A DNA stretch of 36,870 nt from an uncultured beta proteobacterium. GTDB lineage: Bacteria; Pseudomonadota; Gammaproteobacteria; Burkholderiales; Burkholderiaceae_C. Positions 1 through 8,017 of the stretch are shown piece after piece. Both the position numbers and the translations under genes were made by a program. The notes beneath the pieces were generated by a model. The model had not been told where the DNA came from. It did no database searches and saw only the letters and a program-made list of their open reading frames with translations. Every line of letters begins with the position of its first letter. The stretch's first letter is position 1. The stretch covers positions 1 to 36,870 of the forward strand of contig CAIVXG010000207.1 in the NCBI GenBank assembly GCA_903909815.1, given 5' to 3'.

Positions 1-92
1 GCACCGCGCAGCGGCTGCCCACAGGCTTGTCCTGTGCGCAGGTGCCTTGTCCACGGCGGGCGCGATATCTGATCGGCCGAAAAACATGAGCG

Positions 93-800
93 TTGGATAG
101 AAAACCGCCAAAAACTACCCACAGATTCCCCCAACGAGCCCTTTTTCTCTTCGCCATCGTCTCCTTCATGAACGCCTTCCTGTTGGGCAACTTCCAGCCG
201 ACGCGTGTGTTCGTGGTGAGCTTTCTGCTGGATTTCACAATCCGGATCTTCGTCAATCCGCGCTATGCACCGAGTCTGATCGTGGGACAGTGGTTCGTAC
301 GCAGGCAGCAACCCGAGTACGTCGGCGCGCCGCAAAAGCGCTTCGCCTGGTCAATCGGATTTGTGCTGGCGCTGGCGATGCTTTATCTGGTGGTATTGAA
401 CAACGTGATCGGCCCAATCAACATGCTGGTGTGCGCCCTGTGCCTGATGCTGCTGTTTTTTGAGACCGCCTTTGGCATTTGCATCGGCTGCAAGCTCTAC
501 AACTTGCTCAACAAGGAACAGGCGCAACTTTGCCCCGGCGGCGTGTGCGACCTGCCGCCGGGGCAGCGGCCATCAGCAAGCCTGGCGCAGACCCTTATCG
601 TTGTGGCCTTTGTCCTGACGATTGCTGCCGTTGCGCAATGGGTCTACAGCACGGCACCGCCAAGGCAATCCCCAATCCCGCAGGCCACTGCGCCGGCGGC
701 GGATATCGATCCGGCGCAGGCCGAACGCTGCAAGGTGCCAGAGTTCGCCAAGGCTCTGGGCCACGAAGAAAAATGGAAGCTGCACAATCACTGCAAGTGA
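93..800 (+). CDS. DUF4395 family integral membrane protein
   Basis: Predicted inner-membrane protein of 235 residues. The first two thirds match the DUF4395 pattern as I know it: an N-terminal hydrophobic pair, an FVNPRYAPS-type loop, a second hydrophobic pair near residues 87-125, and the conserved ICIGCKLY segment with two cysteines. A further transmembrane segment lies near residues 165-185, followed by a polar tail. The function of the family is unknown; members often sit near thioredoxin-like genes, and the paired cysteines would allow a redox role, which is inference. The frame opens at TTG 93, directly after an in-frame stop at 87-89, so it cannot start earlier. No good ribosome binding site is visible, and ATG 168 is an alternative start. 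Bases 1-92 hold no gene I can identify, though a short frame ending at 89 may be the tail of an upstream gene. Confidence 0.75.
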   Translation: MDRKPPKTTHRFPQRALFLFAIVSFMNAFLLGNFQPTRVFVVSFLLDFTIRIFVNPRYAPSLIVGQWFVRRQQPEYVGAPQKRFAWSIGFVLALAMLYLVVLNNVIGPINMLVCALCLMLLFFETAFGICIGCKLYNLLNKEQAQLCPGGVCDLPPGQRPSASLAQTLIVVAFVLTIAAVAQWVYSTAPPRQSPIPQATAPAADIDPAQAERCKVPEFAKALGHEEKWKLHNHCK

Positions 801-836
801 GTACGGCGCGTGCTCAACCCTAAGACTGGAATATCC

Positions 837-1529
837 ATGAGCCCGCTGCTGATCCAAGACGAAGTTGACTTTCTGCAATCGCTCGTCGATGTTGAGCAAC
901 ACCCAAAAATCATCGAGTTGGGTTGCGGCGCAGCGGACCTGTCACGCAAGCTGCTGGCACGCTATCCGGGAAGCCAAGTCACCGCTCTGGAAGTGGACCA
1001 GCGTCAGCACGCCAAGAACTTACTCCAAGCAACGGAACGCCTGCGCTTTGTTCAAGCGGGAGCGCAGGCCGTTCCCTTTCCTGCTGAGCACTTCGATCTG
1101 GCGCTGATGCTGAAGTCCTTGCACCATGTGCCTTTGGATTTGCTCGGCCCGGCATTGGAGGAAGTGCATCGCGTGCTGCGTCCCCATGGCTTGCTCTATG
1201 TCTCGGAGCCGGTGTTTGCGGGTCCGCTGAACGAAGTGATGCGGCTGTTCCACGACGAGGAAAAGGTTCGCGCTGCAGCACTGGAGGCCGTTCGCGCAGC
1301 TCTGGCATCAGGCCGTTGGGAACAGGTGAGTGAGACCTTCTTTGATATGCCGGTGCACTACCGCGACTTCGCGGAATTCGAGCAGCGCATGATCGCTGTG
1401 ACCTACGCCGAGCATCGTCTGGACGACGCCGTGCTGCAGGCGGTGCGGGCTCGCTTTGAGCCGCATATGACAGCCAGCGGTGCGCGCTTTCAGCGACCCA
1501 TGCGCGTGAACCTGCTGCGCAAGCGCTGA
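837..1529 (+). CDS. Class I SAM-dependent methyltransferase
   Basis: Cytoplasmic methyltransferase of 230 residues, substrate unknown. Motif I (IIELGCGAAD) lies near residues 24-33 and would hold S-adenosylmethionine. It is followed by the acidic strand-2 end (ALEVDQ), a motif around FPAEHFDLALMLKSLHHV, and a motif resembling EVHRVLRPHGLLYVSEP, which is typical of the Methyltransf_11/UbiE-like group. ATG 837 is preferred because the Rossmann fold begins about 23 residues later. The frame is also open from GTG 810, ten bases after the DUF4395 stop, so the two genes are probably co-transcribed. It ends convergently with the TolC gene 69 bp away. No feature points to a specific substrate. Confidence 0.8.
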   Translation: MSPLLIQDEVDFLQSLVDVEQHPKIIELGCGAADLSRKLLARYPGSQVTALEVDQRQHAKNLLQATERLRFVQAGAQAVPFPAEHFDLALMLKSLHHVPLDLLGPALEEVHRVLRPHGLLYVSEPVFAGPLNEVMRLFHDEEKVRAAALEAVRAALASGRWEQVSETFFDMPVHYRDFAEFEQRMIAVTYAEHRLDDAVLQAVRARFEPHMTASGARFQRPMRVNLLRKR

Positions 1530-1598
1530 AGCCTTTGGCGCTGGCGTGAAAGAACTAACTTTCATGACTCGGAACGCTACGCCGGCGAAGCATTGAAG

Positions 1599-2969
1599 TT
1601 AGCGTTGCAGTTGGGCGTTCACGGGTAAAAGACGTGACTCATCCAGTTGCCCCGCCAGCGCCTGCAGACGCAATTGGTTCAGCAGCACATCGACGCGGAC
1701 CTGCAGCAAGGCAAGTTCGGTAGCGCCGGCGTCGTTCTCCGCATTGAGCAGATCGAGCGTGGTGCGGTCGCCCACCTCGCGCCCCAGACGCGTCGCGGCC
1801 AGCCGGGCGCGAGTCGACTTGAGTGACTCTGACATGGCACTGATGCGCGCGCTGCCGGTGCGCAAGCCCAGCCATGCCGCCTGCGTCTGTTGACCAACCT
1901 GTTGGCGTGTGCGCTCGACCTCGGCCAGCGCCTTGTCTTCCAGACGCAGCGCCTCGTCCTGGCGCGCGTTGCGATAGCCACCGGTGTACAGCGGAATGCT
2001 CAACTGCACGCCAATCGACTGCTGGCGCAGCGTATTGCTGGCCGCACCAAAGTCGCCGTTGCCGCTGAGTCGCTGTTGCCCCGCCTGCGCCACCAGATCG
2101 ATTGTGGCGCCGCCGCTTGCGCTGAACTTGCGTGCCTCCTCGTGCGCCGCCTGGGCCTGGGCCCGCTGCATGCGCAGCAGGGGGTTCTGGTCCAGCGTCA
2201 GCGCCTGCCAATGCGGCAGCGGCGCCAGCACGGTCGTATCCAAGGTGGCGTCCGCGGATAGCGGCTGCAGCTTGGGTGCGACCAGGCCGGTGGCGTCGGC
2301 GAGCACCGTTTGCGCCATCTGCAACTCGCTTTGCGCGCCCAGCCACTGAGCCTGCAGCGCCTGGGCACGGGCCGAGGCTTCGTGCGTGTCGGTGATGGGT
2401 GTGTCGCCCAACGCGAAGCGATCCTTCGCCTCCACCAGCGCCTTGTCCACGGCCTGCTGCTGCTGCGCCAACAGCTCGAGCTTGCGGGTAGCGAGGATCA
2501 CGCCGAAATAGCGCTGCGCCGTGCGCACGATCAGTTCCTGGCGTGCGGCTCCCCATTCGAGTTCGGCCGCGTCCGCTGCGATCTCCAGTTGGCGCGATTG
2601 CGCCGAAAGTTCACGATTGAACAGGGGTTGGCGCGCGCTGAACACGAAGTTGCTGGAGGTGCCGTTGTTGACAGAAGTGTTGAAGCCCACGCCATTGGAC
2701 TGACCCAATACAGGCGCCGCGAAATGGGCACCCGCGGTCTCCGAATTGGCATTCATCAGGGCTACACCGCCGTCGACGCGCACGGAAGGACGCCACAGGG
2801 CAGACGACTGCGAGCGCCGTGCCTGACCTGCCGCGCGCGCGGCCTGCGAAATCGCGACCTCGGGGTCGTGCGCACTGGCGGCCTGCCAGACCTCCAGTAG
2901 ATCGGTGGCGCCAGCCGACAGCGCGACCAGCGCCAACGCGGCGACAGAAATGGCTTTGAGTTTCAGCAT
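1599..2969 (-). CDS. TolC-family outer membrane efflux protein of RND pump
   Basis: Predicted outer-membrane channel of 456 residues and last gene of the RND operon. The N-terminus MLKLKAISVAALALVALSAG is a Sec signal peptide. The rest has the duplicated OEP (TolC) pattern of alternating beta segments and long Ala/Gln-rich coiled-coil helices (for example around RQLEIAADAAELEW and RTRQQVGQQTQAAW). The family joins the RND pump and adaptor to form a conduit across the envelope. No lipobox is present, so it is probably not a lipoprotein. The reading frame stays open far upstream into neighbouring genes, but the start at 2969 is fixed by the signal peptide. It follows the DUF2892 gene by 23 bp. 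Confidence 0.88.
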   Translation of the reverse strand: MLKLKAISVAALALVALSAGATDLLEVWQAASAHDPEVAISQAARAAGQARRSQSSALWRPSVRVDGGVALMNANSETAGAHFAAPVLGQSNGVGFNTSVNNGTSSNFVFSARQPLFNRELSAQSRQLEIAADAAELEWGAARQELIVRTAQRYFGVILATRKLELLAQQQQAVDKALVEAKDRFALGDTPITDTHEASARAQALQAQWLGAQSELQMAQTVLADATGLVAPKLQPLSADATLDTTVLAPLPHWQALTLDQNPLLRMQRAQAQAAHEEARKFSASGGATIDLVAQAGQQRLSGNGDFGAASNTLRQQSIGVQLSIPLYTGGYRNARQDEALRLEDKALAEVERTRQQVGQQTQAAWLGLRTGSARISAMSESLKSTRARLAATRLGREVGDRTTLDLLNAENDAGATELALLQVRVDVLLNQLRLQALAGQLDESRLLPVNAQLQR

Positions 2970-2992
2970 AAGACGCCGGATTAAGGTGAAAT

Positions 2993-3202
2993 TTAGCAGC
3001 CCGGCTCGAAACCCAGTTTGCGCAGGATGTTTTCCATCAGGCACCAGCGGGTAAGCGCGCTTTGCAGCAGGTTGGCGCCGACAAAGGCGGTGAAGGCCAG
3101 CCACCATTGGCTCACGAAGACCGGGCTGCCGGGGATGCCCAGGGCCAGGGACAGCAGGATGAAGGTGCCAGCGATGAGACGCACGAGTTGCCAGGATTTC
3201 AT
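2993..3202 (-). CDS. DUF2892 family small inner-membrane protein
   Basis: A 69-residue protein with two hydrophobic segments (about residues 6-23 and 31-47), a WW-containing turn, and a C-terminus ending LGFEPGC. The layout, including a cysteine in the second half (TRWCLMENILRKLG), is that of the DUF2892/YgaP transmembrane-type family. Members are often encoded beside RND pumps, or attached to rhodanese domains in YgaP. It lies between the pump gene (39 bp upstream) and the TolC gene (23 bp downstream) on the same strand, so it is very likely part of the pump operon. Whether it is a subunit of the pump or an accessory is unknown. Confidence 0.82.
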   Translation of the reverse strand: MKSWQLVRLIAGTFILLSLALGIPGSPVFVSQWWLAFTAFVGANLLQSALTRWCLMENILRKLGFEPGC

Positions 3203-3241
3203 GGGATTTTCCTTGTTGAAGTGAATGAAAGGGTTGAAGAA

Positions 3242-6200
3242 TCAGGCCGCCTTGGGCTGCCCCAACGTGCCGCGGTAGGCCACGTAGTACAGCGTCGGGA
3301 TCACGACCAGGGTGAGCACGGTGGAGACGAAGATGCCGAAGATCAGCGAGATCGCCAGTCCGTTGAAGATCGGGTCGTCCAGGATGAAGAAGGCGCCCAG
3401 CATCGCGGCCAAACCCGTCAGCACGATGGGCTGGGCCCGGGTCACGGCGGAGTGAACAATCGCACGCTTGAAGTCCACGCCTTCGCGCACCTGCAGGTTG
3501 ATGAAGTCCACCAGCAGGATGGAATTGCGCACGATGATGCCGGCCAGCGCGATCATGCCGATCATGCTGGTGGCGGTGTACTGCGCGCCCAGCAGCGCGT
3601 GGCCCGGCATCACGCCGATGATGGTCAACGGGATCGGTGCCATGATGATCAGCGGCGTCAGATACGAGCCGAACTGTGCCACCACCAGCAGATAGATCAG
3701 GATCAGTCCCACGCCATAGGCAGCACCCATGTCGCGGAAGGTCTCGTAGGTGATCTGCGACTCGCCGTCCCATTTCAGCGCGTACTCGCGGTACGCGTCT
3801 TCGGGCTGATGGATGAAGTATTCGACCAGCGTGCCACCGCCCGGTGTGGCGATTTTCGCCAGTTCGCTGCGCATGGAGAACACACCGTACAGCGGGCTGT
3901 CGAGCTTGCCTGCCATGTCGGCGACGACGAAGTTCACCGGCAGCAAGTCCTTGTGGTACACGGGCTGTTCGCGCACGGAGTCACTCACTGTCACCAGTTC
4001 GCGGATCGGCACCAGCTTGCCTTGTGCGCTGCGCACGCTCAAAGCCAGCAAGGCGCTGAGATCACCGTGACGCTCGGGCGGCAACTGCAGCACGGCCGCA
4101 GCCGGGTACTTGCTCTCGTCGTGAAGGTAGGCCGTGGCCTCTCCTGCCAATCCTGCGCGCAGCGTGGTCACGATCGCCTGCTGCGGCACGCCCAGCATAG
4201 CCGCCTTCTGACGGTCCACCAGCAGCAGCTTCTTGGGCGCGGCGGCGATGCTGCTGTCGTCCACGTCCACCACATCGGGTGTCTTCTCGAACACGGCGCG
4301 CACCGCCTTGGCCACCTGGAGACGTCCTTCGGCTTCAGGCCCGTAGATCTCGGCCACGATGGGCGAAAGTACGGGCGGGCCCGGCGGCACTTCGACGATC
4401 TTCACATTGGCGCCAAAGCGCTTACCGATCTTTTGCAGTTCGGGCCGCACCCGCGCCGCAATGGCGTGGCTTTGCGCCTTGCGTGCGTGCTTGTCCACCA
4501 GGTTCACTTGCAGGTCGCCCACGTCGCCGCCGGCGCGCAGGTAGTACTGGCGCACCAGGCCGTTGAAGTTGATGGGCGCGGCGGTGCCGGCGTAGGCCTG
4601 GTAGTCGGTGACCTCGGGCACGGTGGCGAGATAGGCGCCGAGCTCGTGCAAGACGGCGGCGGTCTGTTCCACCGGCGTGCCGGCCGGCATGTCGACGATG
4701 ACCTGGAACTCCGACTTGTTGTCAAAGGGCAGCATCTTGAGCATCACCAGCCCGGTGGCGGGCAGGACCAGCGAAATCGCGATCAGCACGGCAATGCCCA
4801 GGCCCAGCAAGCGGCGGTTTTTCGTGCCGGTTTTCTCGTCCAGCAGTGGCTTGAACAGGCGCTCGAACACGGGTCCGAGCTTGCCCGCCAGGCCGTGGCC
4901 TGCGGCGTGCACGGCGACATCGCGCTCGCCGTCGGTTCCATCTTTTCCATGAGCGGCAGAAGACTTCATCCACAGGCGCGCCAGCCAGGGCGTGACGATG
5001 AAGGCGATGGCCAGCGACAGCAGCATGCCCATGCTGGCGTTGATCGGGATCGGACTCATGTACGGGCCCATCAGACCCGACACAAAGGCCATGGGCAGGA
5101 GCGCGGCGATCACCGTGAAGGTGGCCAGGATGGTGGGGCCGCCCACCTCATCCACGGCGCCGGGAATGATCTGTGCCAGGGTTCGATGCGGATGGTGCTG
5201 CTGGTGCCGGTGGATGTTTTGGTTTCGGCCGTCCCCGTTCGCGGCCTTCACGTCGCCTTCGGCGACATGAGCCTGCGCCGAAATATTCCTCGCCATATGG
5301 CGATGGATATTTTCCACCACCACGATCGCGTCGTCCACCAGGATGCCGATGGAGAAGATCAGTGCGAACAGCGACACGCGGTTCAGCGTGAAGCCCCAGG
5401 CCCAGGACGCGAACAGCGTCACGGTGAGCGTCAGGATCACGGCGCTGCCCACGATCGCGGCCTCGCGCTTGCCTAAAGCGATGAACACCAGCGCCACCAC
5501 CGAGGCGGTGGCAAACAGCAGTTTGGTGATGAGCTTTTGCGCCTTGTCGTTGGCGGTGGCGCCGTAATTGCGCGTCTCTGCCACCTGCACATTGGCCGGG
5601 ATGACAGTGTTGCGCAGCACCTCGACGCGGCGCATCACTGCATTGGCCACCGAGATCGCGTTCTCGCCCGCCTTCTTCGTGATCGAGAGCGTGACGGCCG
5701 GATACTCTGCGCTCGCAGCGCCATCGGTTCCGGCCACGCCGTGCCAGACGTAGCGGCTGGGCGGCATGGCGCCATCACGCACGCTGGCCACGTCGCGCAG
5801 GAACACGGGCCGGGCGTTATGCACGGCCACCACCAGGTCGCCGACTTCACTGGCCTGACTCAGGAACGGACCGGCCTCGATCGCCACGGAGCGGTTGCCG
5901 GCGATGAGTTCGCCCACGGGCAGCCCCAGGTTGGCCGACTGCAGGGCCTGGCGCAGATCGGCTACGGTCACGCCCGAGCCCGCCATGAGCTCGGGGTCGA
6001 TCTCCACCATCACGGCGCGGCCTGGACCGCCAATGGTGCTGACCTCGCGTGTACCGGGGACGCGCTTGAGATCGGCCTCCAGGCTGTGCGCGACGCGCTC
6101 CAGATCGAAGGCGCCGGCTGCGGCGCTCTTGTCAAAGAGCGTGAGCGTGACGATAGGCACGTCGTCGATCCCCTTGGGTTTGATGATGGGTGCGAGCACG

Positions 6201-6598
6201 CCCAGGTCCTTGGGCAACCAGTCGGCGTTCGAGTTCACGGTGTCGTACAGGCGCACCAGCGCTTCGGTGCGCCCGACGCCCACCTTGAACTGCACCGTGA
6301 CGATGGCCAGGCCTGGGCGCGACACCGACATCACGTGTTCGATGCCCGAGATCTGCGCCAGCACCTGCTCGGCCGGGCCGGCCACCATCTGCTCCACGTC
6401 GCGCGCCGAGGCGCCGGGGAACGGGATCAGCACGTTGGCCATGGTGACGTTGATCTGAGGCTCCTCCTCGCGTGGCGTCACCATCACGGCGAAGAAGCCC
6501 AGCAGCAGCGCCACGAGCGCCAGCAGCGGCGTAATCTGTGCGCTCTGGAACAGCGCGGCGATGCGTCCGGAGACGCCCATTTTGGAGGGCTGGCTCAT
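3242..6598 (-). CDS. RND efflux transporter permease subunit (HAE type)
   Basis: Inner-membrane proton-driven efflux pump of 1118 residues, a normal length for the family. The N-terminal cytosolic stretch and TM1 (about residues 22-40) are followed by the porter segment REEEPQINVTMANVLIPFPG. TM4 carries the paired aspartates D422/D423 in GILVDDAIVVVEN, the proton-relay motif of the HAE (hydrophobe/amphiphile) type; heavy-metal pumps instead carry DFG..DGAVV. The second half repeats the 6-TM plus porter arrangement and ends with hydrophobic helices and a short Lys-Ala tail. ATG 6598 is chosen because it lies one base after the stop of the adaptor gene. An unusual His-rich insert occupies about residues 436-473. 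Substrate unknown; the sequence does not separate drugs from solvents or other compounds. Confidence 0.92.
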   Translation of the reverse strand: MSQPSKMGVSGRIAALFQSAQITPLLALVALLLGFFAVMVTPREEEPQINVTMANVLIPFPGASARDVEQMVAGPAEQVLAQISGIEHVMSVSRPGLAIVTVQFKVGVGRTEALVRLYDTVNSNADWLPKDLGVLAPIIKPKGIDDVPIVTLTLFDKSAAAGAFDLERVAHSLEADLKRVPGTREVSTIGGPGRAVMVEIDPELMAGSGVTVADLRQALQSANLGLPVGELIAGNRSVAIEAGPFLSQASEVGDLVVAVHNARPVFLRDVASVRDGAMPPSRYVWHGVAGTDGAASAEYPAVTLSITKKAGENAISVANAVMRRVEVLRNTVIPANVQVAETRNYGATANDKAQKLITKLLFATASVVALVFIALGKREAAIVGSAVILTLTVTLFASWAWGFTLNRVSLFALIFSIGILVDDAIVVVENIHRHMARNISAQAHVAEGDVKAANGDGRNQNIHRHQQHHPHRTLAQIIPGAVDEVGGPTILATFTVIAALLPMAFVSGLMGPYMSPIPINASMGMLLSLAIAFIVTPWLARLWMKSSAAHGKDGTDGERDVAVHAAGHGLAGKLGPVFERLFKPLLDEKTGTKNRRLLGLGIAVLIAISLVLPATGLVMLKMLPFDNKSEFQVIVDMPAGTPVEQTAAVLHELGAYLATVPEVTDYQAYAGTAAPINFNGLVRQYYLRAGGDVGDLQVNLVDKHARKAQSHAIAARVRPELQKIGKRFGANVKIVEVPPGPPVLSPIVAEIYGPEAEGRLQVAKAVRAVFEKTPDVVDVDDSSIAAAPKKLLLVDRQKAAMLGVPQQAIVTTLRAGLAGEATAYLHDESKYPAAAVLQLPPERHGDLSALLALSVRSAQGKLVPIRELVTVSDSVREQPVYHKDLLPVNFVVADMAGKLDSPLYGVFSMRSELAKIATPGGGTLVEYFIHQPEDAYREYALKWDGESQITYETFRDMGAAYGVGLILIYLLVVAQFGSYLTPLIIMAPIPLTIIGVMPGHALLGAQYTATSMIGMIALAGIIVRNSILLVDFINLQVREGVDFKRAIVHSAVTRAQPIVLTGLAAMLGAFFILDDPIFNGLAISLIFGIFVSTVLTLVVIPTLYYVAYRGTLGQPKAA

Positions 6599-6599
6599 G

Positions 6600-7664
6600 T
6601 CAGCGCGCCTTGGCCGCAGCCTGAGGATCGACGGCAACCTGTTCACCGGCCTGCACGCCGCTCAGGATTTCAACCTCGCTGCCCTGCGGCTGTCCAAGGC
6701 GAACCTGACGCAGCAGGGCATGACCCTGGCTGTCGAGCATATAGACGCCGGTCATCTCGGCCCGGTGCAGCACCGCGCTGGCGGGAATGAAGAGCTTGGG
6801 CACCGCGCCGGTTGCGGCGGCACCCGGAAGCCACAAGCGAGCGAACATGCCCGGGGCCAGCCCCTTCATGCCTGCGGGCAGACCCAGGCGCAGCTGCGCC
6901 GTGTGTGTGGCGGCGTCCACCGTGGGCAGCAACTGCACGCTGGTCGGCTGGCTCAAGCCGGAGACCGCAGCCATGCCGGGGATTTCATACCTGACCTCCG
7001 GGTTGGCGCCGAGCCCGGCCAGAGCCGACTGCGGCAACGATGCGGTGACACGAAGGGCCGCAGGGTCGTAGAGCGTGAACAAGGGGCGGCCCGGCATCGC
7101 CATGTCGCCCAGGGCAACCGGTACTTCGCTCACGATGCCGGCGTAGGGCGCGGTCACGACAAAGAATCCCGACTGCGTGCTGGCCACCCCCGATTGGGCC
7201 TGCAAGGCGCGCACCTGGGCCTGCGTCGCCTGCAACTGCGCCTGAGCGCGGTCCAGCGCCGACTGGCTGATGTACTGTTTCTGGAACAACTGCGTCTGGC
7301 GCTCGAAATCCTTGGCCGCGACATTCATGCTGGCGCGCGCCGCTTCCACTTGCGCGGCGCTGGCCGTGGCGCCATCGCTCGCGGCGCGGGCATCGATGCG
7401 CAACAGCACCTGGCCGGCCTTGACTGGGTCACCCGCCTTGACATTGAGCGCGACGATCGCGCCCGCCACCTGGGCCGACACCACGGTTTGCCGCACCGCC
7501 TCGACCACGCCGTCGAAACTGGCGAGCGCGGCCGCATGGCCCGAGGTCTTCACAGCCACAGTAGCCGGCGGCGTGCGTTCGGCCGCGTCCGCGGCGGAAG
7601 TACCCAGTGCACAAGACAGCGCGGCTGCGGCCAGAAGCCGGGTTCTGAAGGTCAAGTTTTTCAT
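6600..7664 (-). CDS. RND efflux periplasmic adaptor subunit (membrane fusion protein)
   Basis: Periplasmic adaptor of 354 residues that would link the RND pump to the TolC channel. A signal peptide is visible (MKNLTFRTRLLAAAALSCAL..., probable cleavage near SAADA). The first lipoyl half (VVSAQVAGAIVALNVKAGD), an alpha-hairpin with heptads (about residues 95-150), the second lipoyl half (VTAPYAGIVSEVPV) and a beta-barrel/membrane-proximal region follow in the HlyD/MexA order. ATG 7664 is preferred to an in-frame TTG nine bases earlier because it starts the signal peptide cleanly. It is the first gene of the operon, followed after one base by the pump gene. A consensus-like promoter lies at 7694-7722. 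Confidence 0.9.
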   Translation of the reverse strand: MKNLTFRTRLLAAAALSCALGTSAADAAERTPPATVAVKTSGHAAALASFDGVVEAVRQTVVSAQVAGAIVALNVKAGDPVKAGQVLLRIDARAASDGATASAAQVEAARASMNVAAKDFERQTQLFQKQYISQSALDRAQAQLQATQAQVRALQAQSGVASTQSGFFVVTAPYAGIVSEVPVALGDMAMPGRPLFTLYDPAALRVTASLPQSALAGLGANPEVRYEIPGMAAVSGLSQPTSVQLLPTVDAATHTAQLRLGLPAGMKGLAPGMFARLWLPGAAATGAVPKLFIPASAVLHRAEMTGVYMLDSQGHALLRQVRLGQPQGSEVEILSGVQAGEQVAVDPQAAAKAR

Positions 7665-7693
7665 GGGTCGCAAATGTAGCTTCTATATATATG

Positions 7694-7732
7694 ATTATTC
7701 AACCAATCAGTTAAATAGTCAATCAATTAAAA
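7694..7732 (-). promoter_or_regulatory. Promoter and direct-repeat operator of the RND operon
   Basis: On the minus strand a -35 box TTGACT (7722-7717) is separated by exactly 17 bp from a -10 box AATAAT (7699-7694), predicting a start near 7687 and a leader of about 23 nt before ATG 7664. The island 7680-7740 is strikingly AT-rich. Two 13-base direct repeats, ATTTAACTGATTG (7716-7704) and TTTTAATTGATTG (7732-7720), start 16 bp apart and overlap the -35 box and the spacer. That position suits a repressor such as a TetR- or MarR-type regulator. No regulator gene lies next to it in this window, so the identity of any protein is unknown. Confidence 0.6.
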
Positions 7733-7825
7733 AAATGATGGGTTCAGCGTGGGCGACTTCCATTGATCTTCCCAGAATTCAAGCCATCGCCCATGAACCG
7801 TCCAGAGGCGGAACACACAGTCCCT

Positions 7826-7909
7826 CGTCATCGCGAGGCCGTAGGCCGCGGCGATCCATCTCGGCGCACAAAAAAATGCATGGATTGCCACGCTGCGCTC
7901 GCAATGACG
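7826..7909. repeat. Inverted-repeat element, module A, copy 1
   Basis: An 84-bp intergenic element whose ends are imperfect inverted repeats: the left end reads CGTCATCGCGAG and the right end CTCGCAATGACG, with inner GCGATCCAT and ATGGATTGC arms. It is the first of five related copies in this window (others at 16213, 17836, 20388 and 23097). It lies between the RND operon promoter and the ccoG stop. No coding capacity or target-site duplication was recognised. Confidence 0.85.
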
Positions 7910-7910
7910 A

Positions 7911-7971
7911 AGCCGGGGTTCATGGCCCGTAGGAAGCTTCGCCGTCCGAAGCCGGCAGCTCGCAATGTCGG
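7911..7971 (-). repeat. Repeat module B, copy 1 (inverted relative to copy 2)
   Basis: Directly after module A copy 1, this stretch of about 60 bp runs from GGTTCATGG to CTCGCAATGTCGG. Its reverse complement aligns along its length with 17775-17830: a TTGCGAG end, a central GCCGGC..AAAC-like pair and a CCATGAACC end. In both places module B is directly next to module A, so the two appear to form a composite element. From 7665 to 8017 only the RND promoter and these repeats were found. Confidence 0.6.
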
Positions 7972-8017
7972 AACTGGCTTTCCCGTATTCCGGAACTCTG
8001 AATAGGTCAGATAGGGC

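Noticed and set aside
1547-1564. Hairpin TGAAAG-AACTAA-CTTTCA between two convergent genes
   Set aside because: Only a six-base, AT-rich stem and no T-run on either strand; too weak to call a terminator.
3062-5476. Long open frame (+) opposite the RND pump gene
   Set aside because: It is antisense to a clear RND permease; its product is rich in His, Gln, Arg and Gly with no recognisable domain. Such frames are expected opposite GC-rich genes.
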